From: Actinomycetota bacterium
GTDB lineage: Bacteria > Actinomycetota > Aquicultoria > Aquicultorales > Aquicultoraceae
Reading direction: 5' to 3'
NCBI GenBank assembly: GCA_030017355.1
Contig: JASEIR010000007.1
Location: 14,083-20,144, forward strand
Length of the DNA stretch: 6,062 nucleotides
Made by a program: the position numbers and the translations under genes. Below are positions 1-5,450 of the stretch, one piece after another. The notes beneath the pieces are model-generated. The model was not told the DNA's origin. It saw only the letters and a list, made by a program, of their open reading frames with translations, and did no database searches. Every line of letters starts with the position of its first letter. Within the stretch, counting starts at the first letter, position 1.

Positions 1-465
1 TCCCAGAAGCTCGGTTAAAATTGAAATGCGATCGCCTTTCTTTCTAGGTAAAAATCCTTGAAAAATAAAACTGTCTGTAGGCAAACCAGACACAACAAGA
101 GCTGTAATTAAAGATGATGGACCCGGGAGCGGTATAACTTGTATACGCTCAGCAATACATGCTTTAATTAATCTATGCCCTGGATCGGAGATGCCTGGCA
201 TCCCAGCATCAGATACTAAAGCAATCGATTTTCCTTCTTGCATGGCTTTAATCAACTCGCGACCTCGCGTTATTTCATTATGCTCATGGTAGCTAACCAT
301 AGGAGTTGATATATCATAGTGCAAGAGGAGTTTTTTGGTGACTCTGGTATCTTCAGCAGCAATAATATCGACTTCCCGTAATATGCGTAGGACCCTAAGT
401 GTTATGTCCTCAAGGTTTCCAATCGGCGTTGCGCATATATAGAGTTTGCCCGTTTGTAAAGCCAT
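1..465 (-). CDS. rsmI: 16S rRNA (cytidine(1402)-2'-O)-methyltransferase RsmI, N-terminal part (gene runs off the left edge)
   Basis: The open frame from ATG at 465 reads without a stop to position 1, giving 155 residues of a protein that is usually about 275-290 residues long. RsmI uses S-adenosylmethionine to methylate the 2'-OH of C1402 in the 16S rRNA decoding centre; it acts in the cytoplasm. Family motifs seen in order are: ATPIGNLEDIT (12-22), AEDTR (37-41), SYHEHN (58-63), the SAM-site signature VSDAGMPGISDPG (84-96), PLPGPSS (112-118) and GFLPRKKGDR (137-146). These belong to the tetrapyrrole-methylase fold and together are diagnostic of RsmI. The start is supported by an AGGA Shine-Dalgarno (472-475 on the plus strand) 6 nt upstream and by motif spacing. 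Upstream lies only G-rich (minus-strand) repeat DNA, and no sigma-A promoter is evident there. The C-terminal part lies outside the window. Confidence 0.96.
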   Translation of the reverse strand, partial: MALQTGKLYICATPIGNLEDITLRVLRILREVDIIAAEDTRVTKKLLLHYDISTPMVSYHEHNEITRGRELIKAMQEGKSIALVSDAGMPGISDPGHRLIKACIAERIQVIPLPGPSSLITALVVSGLPTDSFIFQGFLPRKKGDRISILTELLG

Positions 466-576
466 GCTAATTCCTGCCCCTTCACCCGTCCCCCGTCTCC
501 GGTCTAACGTCTGCCTTTCAGCCCGTCTCCGGTCTGCTTTTTTGGCCCGTCTCCCGTTCCTGTCTATTCTTTATTT

Positions 577-632
577 GAGATTGCCTAAGCCTGTTGCGAG
601 GCACTGAAAGTGCCGTGGCAATCTCCTCGCAA
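577..632. repeat. Compact double inverted-repeat element (gagattgcc ... ggcaatctc / ttgcgagg ... cctcgcaa)
   Basis: Three inverted repeats are nested or overlapping. GAGATTGCC (577-585) pairs with GGCAATCTC (617-625), 9/9. TTGCGAGG (594-601) pairs with CCTCGCAA (625-632), 8/8. GGCACT (600-605) pairs with AGTGCC (609-614) around a 3-nt loop. The 9-bp and 8-bp stems interleave, so they cannot both form fully in one unknotted fold. The string 'gagattgcc...cctcgcaatga' resembles a widespread class of short intergenic palindromic repeats found in many unrelated bacteria; the pairing is seen directly, the class membership is from memory. Confidence 0.7.
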
Positions 633-691
633 TGATAGTTCTTCTTTTGCCGGTCCCTGGTCCCCGGTCTGCTTTTTGCCAGTCTTCTGGT

Positions 692-717
692 CCCTGGCCC
701 CTAGACCCTGGCCCCTA
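692..717 (-). repeat. 14-bp-period tandem duplication forming a minus-strand G-quadruplex motif
   Basis: The 12-mer ccctggccccta is exact at 692-703 and 706-717, with a 2-nt linker. On the minus strand this gives four G-runs (4, 3, 4 and 3 residues when read 5'->3') separated by loops of 3, 4 and 3 nt. That satisfies the usual G3+N1-7 quadruplex rule. The minus strand is also the sense strand for any transcript running from the DUF362 gene into rsmI, so an RNA quadruplex is possible. The motif is seen directly; folding is inferred. Confidence 0.6.
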
Positions 718-828
718 TTTTTGTCGGCGGTCGTTTTTTCCGGTCTTCCGGTCCCCGGTCTGCTTTTAAAGGCAAAGAGACGGATTATGTCTGGCTATAT
801 ACTGCGCAAAAAGCAAATCGGCTAAATC

Positions 829-844
829 AGAGGAACGTCCCCCT
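829..844. repeat. REP-like motif abutting the DUF362 stop codon
   Basis: The sequence agaggaacgtccccct contains the near-palindrome GG-A-ACGT-C-CC and directly touches, and overlaps by two bases, the TAG stop of the minus-strand gene (843-845). Together with the preceding 'taaatc' it resembles the end of REP-type palindromic units ('ggggacgttcct...gattta') that I recall from bacterial genomes, some linked to RAYT transposases. Only one end is visible and no transposase is present, so the assignment is tentative. Confidence 0.4.
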
Positions 845-1934
845 AGTATACTTTAACGAGTGTATAGTTCCTCATACCGAGCCCTATTTGCTCCCCGTAG
901 GCCAATTGGGGCCGCCAATCTATTCCTGTTAAAGACATAAACTTATCTTCATGCTGCATATCTTTTAATCTACTCCCTAACAAGCCCTGTGCATTATTAA
1001 CCAAATCAACACTTGCTTGGTCAATCGCTATTGGATCAAACGATGCTAGAATACCGATGTCCGGAACGATCGGTGCCTCATTCCATCCCCAGCAATCGCA
1101 ATCGGGGCTTACATTTAAGACAAAATTAAAGTAGCCAACCTTTCCTGACTTATTCTTGATAGCGGCCCAAGCAAATTCCACTATTTTTTCCTGTGTTACG
1201 CTAGGCTCTGTCATCCAATTAATTGCTATGGCCCCCGATGGACAGGTAACTGTGCACTCTCCACAACCTTGGCATTTGGCATGATCGATTTTGGCAGTAC
1301 TAAAGACAGTTATTGCCTCGGTTGGGCACCATTCAATACATTTACTGCAGCTCGTACACTTATCATCCTGAACTTGGGGTAAAACATCGGAATGCATTAT
1401 TTGCTTGGCACTGCGGCAGCCTATACCCATCCCAATGTTCTTAATTGCTCCACCAAAACCAGTTAGCTCGTGTCCTTTAAAATGAGTAAGCACTATCATG
1501 GCATCCGCATGATAAACTGCGCTACCGATTTTTGCCTCTTTTATATGTTTCCCCTCGATATTTACCGCAACATAGTCCTTGCCGTTAATACCGTCGGCAA
1601 TTATAATTGGAGCCCCAACTGTCGCATAGCTAAAACCGTTCTCAATCGCCGAAACCAGATGATCAACTGCATTCGACCTTGCACCAACATAAAGCGTATT
1701 AGAATCTGTTAGAAACGGCTTTCCGCCTGCTTTTTTTACTTTATCCACAATGCGCCTTACAAATATAGGCGAAAGATAAGCCGTGTTGCCAGGTTCTCCA
1801 AAGTGAACCTTTATTGCAACTATATCTCCAGGCTCAATGATTGACCTAAAGCCTGCTCTGTCAAAAAGCTTACTGGTTTTATCAAGCCAGCTTTTCTTTC
1901 CATGCAAACTGCTAAAATAAACTTTTGACACCAT
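843..1934 (-). CDS. DUF362 domain protein with two [4Fe-4S] ferredoxin-type clusters
   Basis: The product is 363 residues long, and the reaction it carries out is not established for this family. The N-terminal DUF362 region (about 1-185) carries the typical strings KVHFGEPGN (42-50), LTDSNTLYVGAR (75-86), HFKGHELTGFGGAIKN (151-166) and GMGIGCRSAKQIMHSD (168-183). A bacterial dicluster ferredoxin insert follows: CTSCSKCIEWCP (Cys193, 196, 199, 203) and CQGCGECTVTCP (Cys221, 224, 227, 231), enough for two [4Fe-4S] clusters. The C-terminal part has the family signature PDCDCWGWNEAPIVPDIG (277-294), with two more cysteines (279, 281), and DPIAIDQASVDLVN (300-313). No signal peptide or membrane segment is seen, so it is probably cytoplasmic and redox-linked. 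The start is ATG at 1934 or, with better Shine-Dalgarno spacing, GTG at 1931 (residue 2): GAGG (1938-1941) lies 3 nt from the ATG but 6 nt from the GTG. Family identity is certain; function is unknown. Confidence 0.95.
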   Translation of the reverse strand: MVSKVYFSSLHGKKSWLDKTSKLFDRAGFRSIIEPGDIVAIKVHFGEPGNTAYLSPIFVRRIVDKVKKAGGKPFLTDSNTLYVGARSNAVDHLVSAIENGFSYATVGAPIIIADGINGKDYVAVNIEGKHIKEAKIGSAVYHADAMIVLTHFKGHELTGFGGAIKNIGMGIGCRSAKQIMHSDVLPQVQDDKCTSCSKCIEWCPTEAITVFSTAKIDHAKCQGCGECTVTCPSGAIAINWMTEPSVTQEKIVEFAWAAIKNKSGKVGYFNFVLNVSPDCDCWGWNEAPIVPDIGILASFDPIAIDQASVDLVNNAQGLLGSRLKDMQHEDKFMSLTGIDWRPQLAYGEQIGLGMRNYTLVKVY

Positions 1935-1999
1935 ACACCTCTATAATCCTTTAAATTACAACCCTGAGTTTTACAAAAATACAGTAAGTCTAGACAAAG

Positions 2000-2008
2000 A
2001 TTATACCA
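2000..2008 (-). promoter_or_regulatory. Candidate extended -10 promoter for the DUF362 gene
   Basis: Read on the minus strand the sequence is TGgTATAAT: a perfect TATAAT (2005 down to 2000) with the extended -10 TG (2008-2007). There is no good -35 hexamer 16-18 nt upstream, as is usual for extended -10 promoters. The predicted start of transcription is near 1993, giving a leader of about 60 nt before the ATG at 1934. Confidence 0.55.
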
Positions 2009-2044
2009 GCTAATATCAAAAAACTACTAGCAACCATATCAATT

Positions 2045-2073
2045 GCGACCAATTATTCAATCACTTGGTGCGC
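2045..2073. promoter_or_regulatory. Inverted repeat in the divergent promoter region (possible operator)
   Basis: GCGACCAA (2045-2052) pairs with TTGGTgCGC (2065-2073) across a 12-nt loop, with one bulged G. The dyad sits immediately upstream of the -35-like element of the BON promoter and about 40 bp upstream of the DUF362 -10. It could be a regulator binding site serving one or both genes. There is no T-run, so it is unlikely to be a terminator. Confidence 0.35.
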
Positions 2074-2076
2074 TAC

Positions 2077-2101
2077 GTTTATGCGTAAATCACATGGGAA
2101 A
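2077..2101 (+). promoter_or_regulatory. SigB/SigF-like general stress promoter candidate for the BON gene
   Basis: GTTTAT (2077-2082), a 13-nt spacer and GGGAAA (2096-2101) fit the general stress sigma consensus GTTTAA-N12-14-GGGTAT at 5/6 and 4/6 bases. The GTTT and GGG cores are intact and the spacing is right. Transcription would start near 2108, leaving a leader of about 38 nt that carries the AAAGGAG ribosome binding site (2129-2135). BON-domain proteins such as OsmY are known stress-induced proteins, which supports the assignment. Confidence 0.5.
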
Positions 2102-2145
2102 GAAACACTCACACGCTCAACTAATGTTAAAGGAGTGTATCTCTG

Positions 2146-2805
2146 ATGCCAAGCGATCAAGAAATACTGTCCGATGTCCAAGATGCGCTTACTTGGGATG
2201 TAAGGGTGGATGCAACAAACATCGATGTCGATGTTACCAATGGCATAGTAACACTTAACGGCACTGTAGACACATATACGCAAAAGCTTGATGCTTCTCA
2301 GATTGCAAGCCGTATAAGGGGAGTTGTAGATGTAAAAAACAACCTTGTTGTAAGACCTACAATTATAAGGTCCGACATAGATATCCAAAACGATATCAAT
2401 GCAGCCCTGAGAAGAGATGTCCTGGTTGATGAGACAAATATCATTGTAAATGTAAGCAACGGCATTGTTGTGTTAAGCGGCTCTGTTGCAACAATGGCAG
2501 AAAAAAATGCTGCCGAGAGCGATGCCTGGCTAACTCCTGGAGTAACCGATGTCATAAATAACATCGTAGTAACACCAGCTGTAGCCAGAATGGATCAAGA
2601 TATAGAGGAAGATGTGCGAGCAAGCCTTGCTAGGGACACTAGAATCGATATGACAAATATCGATATCGAGGTAGTCGATGCGATTGTTTACCTAAGAGGT
2701 GCGGTAAGTGATTATACGCAAAAATGGATTGCCTCAGATATTGCCTGGTGGACGCCCGGTGTAAGAGACGTCATTAATGAACTAACTGTAAAAGCTGCAG
2801 CATAG
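2146..2805 (+). CDS. Triple BON-domain protein, probably cytoplasmic and stress-related
   Basis: This 219-residue protein is three tandem BON domains, at about 4-69, 76-143 and 149-216, with little else. BON domains are small alpha/beta modules thought to bind phospholipid or other hydrophobic ligands; OsmY and Kbp (LysM-BON) are known relatives. The glycines of each repeat are exactly 73 residues apart: Gly39/112/185 (LNGTV, LSGSV, LRGAV) and Gly59/132/205 (GVVDV, GVTDV, GVRDV). The first conserved glycine (NGIV, 33 and 106) is alanine in the third repeat (DAIV, Ala179). There is no signal peptide or membrane helix, unlike periplasmic OsmY. The length matches other three-BON proteins that lack signal peptides. 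The ATG is preceded by AAAGGAG with a 10-nt gap. It is the only plus-strand gene, divergent from the DUF362 gene and convergent with the Lon-like gene. Its precise role is unknown. Confidence 0.93.
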   Translation: MPSDQEILSDVQDALTWDVRVDATNIDVDVTNGIVTLNGTVDTYTQKLDASQIASRIRGVVDVKNNLVVRPTIIRSDIDIQNDINAALRRDVLVDETNIIVNVSNGIVVLSGSVATMAEKNAAESDAWLTPGVTDVINNIVVTPAVARMDQDIEEDVRASLARDTRIDMTNIDIEVVDAIVYLRGAVSDYTQKWIASDIAWWTPGVRDVINELTVKAAA

Positions 2806-2868
2806 CATAGAGATTAGAAATAGAAGGTGGAGTTGCATTTATTGGTGCTCTTTGAGTATCTATTACCC

Positions 2869-5316
2869 TTAAGCTGCCTTCCTCTCTTCCTCTTCTGCCG
2901 GTACTGCATAAAGTCTTAATAGATCAGCCATTTTCCTTAGCTTCTCATCCACCAAGTAGTGAATGGTCCCTTCTGGATAACGGCCGTCCTCCATTCGCTT
3001 GCCAGCTTCAACGCCGGTAAGTATTTCGATACCCTCATCAATAGTTCTAACCGGAAAGATATGAAACTTACCTTCCTTTACTGCGTTAACAACTTCTTTC
3101 TTAAGCATCAGATTAACAACGTTTTGTGCAGGAATGAGAACACCTTGATCTCCTGTTAAACCACGTGCTTTGCAAACCTCAAAGAACCCTTCTATCTTGC
3201 GATTTACTCCGCCTATTGGCTGAATCTCCCCAAGTTGATTAACAGAACCAGTTACCGCAAGGCTTTGCTTAATAGGTACTCCAGAAAGTGCTGATAGTAA
3301 GGTATATAGCTCAGTGCTAGACGCACTATCACCTTCGACCCCCTCGTAATTTTGCTCAAACGTCAAGCTTGCTGAAATCGATAGCGGCTTATCCGTTGCA
3401 TACATTGAAGCAAGATAGTTTGCCAATATCAGTACGCCCTTGCTATGTATAGGGCCACTCTGATTGACTTCTCTTTCAATGTTGACTACTCCTCTTCTTC
3501 CTAAATGAACTTTACAGGTTATTCTTGAAGGCTGCCCAAAAGAGTAATCGCCAATACTTATCACCGAAAGCCCGTTTATCTGACCTACCTCAGAGCCCTC
3601 GGTCTGAATCATAATCATATCTCGATTGATCATTTCCTGGACTTTCGCTTCGATCATATTTGAGCGAAACTTTTTATGTTCTTCTGCTTTTTCAACATGG
3701 ACCGCGGAGACCAACTCAGAGCCATCTATACTTGCCCAATAGCTTGCCTCGCTTATCATATCGCCAATATCCATAAAGCGGGTTGATAATTTTTTCTGGT
3801 CTCCCGCCAACCAAGACCCATACTCCACAATTTTGGCAACACCGCTTGGGTCAAAATCTTTAAGCTTTGATTCCTTAACTCTAGCACTAACAAAGCCAGC
3901 ATATTTTTGAACATGCTCATCTGTTCTATCCATATCGGTATTAAAGTCAGCTTTTGTTTTAAAAAGCTCCCTGTAGTCTTCATCCAAGTTATAGAGCAGC
4001 ATGTATATATAAGGATTTCCTATTAGAACTATTTTGACGTCAAGAGGTATTGGCTCTGGTTTAATAGTTACAGCAGGTATTACTCTGAACTGTTCACCCA
4101 TTAATTCAATTCGTATCTCTTCACTTCTTATAGCTCTTTTAAGCGCATCCCAGGCAAGTGGACTGGTTAGTACATCAAGCACATTTACAATGAGATACCC
4201 ACCGTTTGCCCGATGCAAGGCACCCGCTTTTATCATGTTAAAATCTGTGCTCATCCCGCCAAAAAACGACCTGTATTCGGTCTTGCCAATGAGATTATAA
4301 TACGAAGGGTTTAGCTCAACTACAACAGGAGCGCCCTTAAGATCCGAGTTATTTACAATCACATTGACTTTGTACCTATCAAAAGTTATCGGTCTTTGAA
4401 GTGCCTCAAGCCCCGGGATTTGGATATGTGGCCTCTCGCCAGGCCGAAAATCATCAAGATTCTCGATTATATCTTTTTCAACTTGATCCAGATAAAGAAG
4501 TACTTTTGGAAAATCTTTATACCTATCTCTTAAATCCTGAAGGAGGTGGCCTATTGCAAATAGCGCAACTTCTTTGTCTAAATCCTGTAGTTTTTGTTTG
4601 GCTTCTTTCTCTAGCTTCCTAATCCTTGTAAGTACCTCATTTATCTCTGATTGAAGTTCTTCTCCTGCTTCTTGTATTTCCTCTTGCTGCTCCTCTGGCA
4701 AAAGGTTGAATTCTTCTCTTCTTAATGGCCTGCCTTTCATTAAAGGTATAGTGATTATGCCACCAGGCGTTACTTCAACAGCAAAGCCACGCTCACCAGC
4801 TCTTTTCTCGATTTCTGCAAAACCTTTTTCCCTCTGTGCCTCAAACTCGTTGGCAATCCTTGTTTTTCTCTCTTCGTATTCCTTGCTCTCAAAAGCTTTT
4901 GGGATTTCTTCGCGTGCACTTCTGATTAGCTCATCCATGTCCTTTGCAAATTCCTTACCCCGCCCCGCAGGAAGAGAAATTGCTAGCGGCCTGTCAGGAT
5001 CGTTGAAATTGTTAACATAGCACCAATCACTTGGAATTGGCTCTTGCCTTGCTCTCATCTCTATATAAGATTTAACAGTTGATGTTTTGCCTACCCCGGG
5101 TGGCCCTGCTGCATAGATATTAAACCCCTTTGTTTTTATACCAAGACCAAAATTGATAGATTCAACAGCCCTATCCTGGCCAATTGTACCTTCAAGCGGT
5201 TTAACCTCTTTAGTGGAAGAAAACTTGAATATAGATGGATCGATCTCGCGCCTTAGGTCTTCGATAGCAACTTCTGCGAAAGCCGTTTTGACCTTTCTTA
5301 CATTTGCCGCGCTCAT
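2869..5316 (-). CDS. Lon-related AAA+ ATP-dependent serine protease (COG1067 type)
   Basis: This 815-residue cytoplasmic protease probably degrades misfolded or selected proteins. The N-terminal region leads into an AAA+ module with Walker A GPPGVGKT (71-78, Lys77). A long, charged and probably coiled-coil segment (about 140-250) is inserted within it. The strand ANGGYLIVNVLD (370-381) takes the Walker B position without a classic DE pair, and LIGNP (431-435) looks like sensor 1. The C-terminal Lon protease domain (about 570-770, MEROPS S16) has the catalytic Ser664 in GDSAS and Lys707 in GGVNRK. The two are 43 residues apart, the same spacing as Ser679/Lys722 in E. coli Lon. GDSAS is the LonB-like form of the motif. 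There is no N-terminal LonA substrate domain. It is related to E. coli YcbZ and LonC-type proteins but longer than YcbZ. The start codon has GGGGGA (5322-5327) 5 nt upstream. The highly charged C-terminal tail ends EEEERKAA. Confidence 0.94.
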   Translation of the reverse strand: MSAANVRKVKTAFAEVAIEDLRREIDPSIFKFSSTKEVKPLEGTIGQDRAVESINFGLGIKTKGFNIYAAGPPGVGKTSTVKSYIEMRARQEPIPSDWCYVNNFNDPDRPLAISLPAGRGKEFAKDMDELIRSAREEIPKAFESKEYEERKTRIANEFEAQREKGFAEIEKRAGERGFAVEVTPGGIITIPLMKGRPLRREEFNLLPEEQQEEIQEAGEELQSEINEVLTRIRKLEKEAKQKLQDLDKEVALFAIGHLLQDLRDRYKDFPKVLLYLDQVEKDIIENLDDFRPGERPHIQIPGLEALQRPITFDRYKVNVIVNNSDLKGAPVVVELNPSYYNLIGKTEYRSFFGGMSTDFNMIKAGALHRANGGYLIVNVLDVLTSPLAWDALKRAIRSEEIRIELMGEQFRVIPAVTIKPEPIPLDVKIVLIGNPYIYMLLYNLDEDYRELFKTKADFNTDMDRTDEHVQKYAGFVSARVKESKLKDFDPSGVAKIVEYGSWLAGDQKKLSTRFMDIGDMISEASYWASIDGSELVSAVHVEKAEEHKKFRSNMIEAKVQEMINRDMIMIQTEGSEVGQINGLSVISIGDYSFGQPSRITCKVHLGRRGVVNIEREVNQSGPIHSKGVLILANYLASMYATDKPLSISASLTFEQNYEGVEGDSASSTELYTLLSALSGVPIKQSLAVTGSVNQLGEIQPIGGVNRKIEGFFEVCKARGLTGDQGVLIPAQNVVNLMLKKEVVNAVKEGKFHIFPVRTIDEGIEILTGVEAGKRMEDGRYPEGTIHYLVDEKLRKMADLLRLYAVPAEEEERKAA

Positions 5317-5326
5317 GTAGGTCCCC

Positions 5327-5450
5327 CTTAACTAAAATTAATAGCCTGTAAGTTACTACCCTCTAATAGTGACCAGGAAACATTAGCGCAAGCAGGACAT
5401 GATTAAATAAACCCTGTCATTATTATTCTGAGGCTATATTTTTAGTTAAG
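5327..5450. repeat. 124-bp imperfect palindrome filling the galU-Lon gap (MITE-like or structured leader)
   Basis: The left arm (5327-5347) and right arm (5431-5450) are inverted copies. CTTAACTAAAA pairs with TTTTAGTTAAG (11/11) and ATAGCCT pairs with AGGCTAT (7/7), with 3 versus 2 unmatched bases between. Inside, TAATAGTGAC (5364-5373) pairs with GTCATTATTA (5416-5425) with one mismatch, and AGG/CCT extends the stem past a bulge. No gene fits inside. Both outer ends contain TTAA. The right arm includes the galU stop codon and the left arm ends at the first G of the Lon-like ribosome binding site. It could be a small non-autonomous mobile element or a folded mRNA leader. The pairing is seen directly; its role is inferred. 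Confidence 0.6.
5356..5381 (-). promoter_or_regulatory. SigB/SigF-like promoter candidate for the Lon-like gene
   Basis: Read on the minus strand: GTTTCC (5381-5376), a 14-nt spacer, then GGGTAG (5361-5356). This fits GTTTAA-N12-14-GGGTAT at 4/6 and 5/6 bases with intact GTTT and GGGTA cores. Transcription would start near 5349, giving a leader of about 30 nt. An overlapping sigma-A-like pair, TTGCGC (5391-5386), 17 nt, TATTAG (5368-5363), is a weaker alternative (3/6 and 4/6). Both lie inside the palindrome between galU and this gene. Confidence 0.38.

Larger units (their letters stand above)
492..767. repeat. Dispersed direct-repeat family, core 'ccggtctgctttt'
   Basis: The exact 13-mer ccggtctgctttt occurs at 529-541, 664-676 and 755-767. 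The last two copies extend to an exact 18-mer, ggtccccggtctgctttt, at 659-676 and 750-767. A related 14-mer, cccgtctccggtct, occurs at 492-505 and 522-535 (30 bp apart), and a diverged form starts at 546. Other degenerate units (ggtccctgg at 652-660 and 689-697) fill the gaps. On the minus strand the units read as G-rich 'agaccgg(g)gacc' blocks separated by A-runs. Unit lengths and spacing are irregular, so this is neither a CRISPR array nor a simple satellite. It resembles the decayed 'gaccggggaccgg' intergenic repeats of some bacteria; that likeness is from general recollection. Confidence 0.75.
466..842. other. 377-bp intergenic region packed with short repeats, no credible gene
   Basis: This stretch separates the stop of the DUF362 gene from the start of rsmI, both on the minus strand. 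The plus strand is markedly C/T-rich over about 473-567 and 650-768, unlike the coding DNA on either side. It contains the direct-repeat family, the 577-632 inverted-repeat element, the 692-717 tandem duplication and the REP-like end, each listed separately. The plus-strand open frame at 610-825 is proline-, serine- and leucine-rich translation of these repeats and is not a believable gene. I see no promoter motif or tRNA in it. Confidence 0.8.

Noticed and set aside
473..768. Possible CRISPR array or minisatellite
   Set aside because: Repeats are 13-18 bp, irregularly spaced and degenerate, with no uniform spacers and no cas gene in the window.
610..825. 71-codon plus-strand open frame in the region upstream of rsmI
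   Set aside because: Composition follows the C/T-rich repeats, it has no ribosome binding site or recognisable domain, and it starts inside an inverted repeat.
1925..1947. TTGACA and TATAAT on the plus strand, seemingly a perfect promoter
   Set aside because: The spacer is only 11 nt and the -35 lies inside the start of the DUF362 gene; the geometry does not suit sigma-A.
1991..2019. TAGACA-N17-TATCAA on the plus strand as a sigma-A promoter for the BON gene
   Set aside because: The -10 is poor (4/6), it would give a leader of over 100 nt, and the GTTT/GGG candidate nearer the gene fits better; not excluded.
2053..2564. Minus-strand open frames of 111 and 88 codons opposite the BON gene
   Set aside because: They are antisense to a clear three-domain protein and have no domain signature or ribosome binding site of their own.
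2806..2868. Terminator between the convergent BON and Lon-like genes
   Set aside because: No stem followed by a T-run was found on either strand in these 63 bases.
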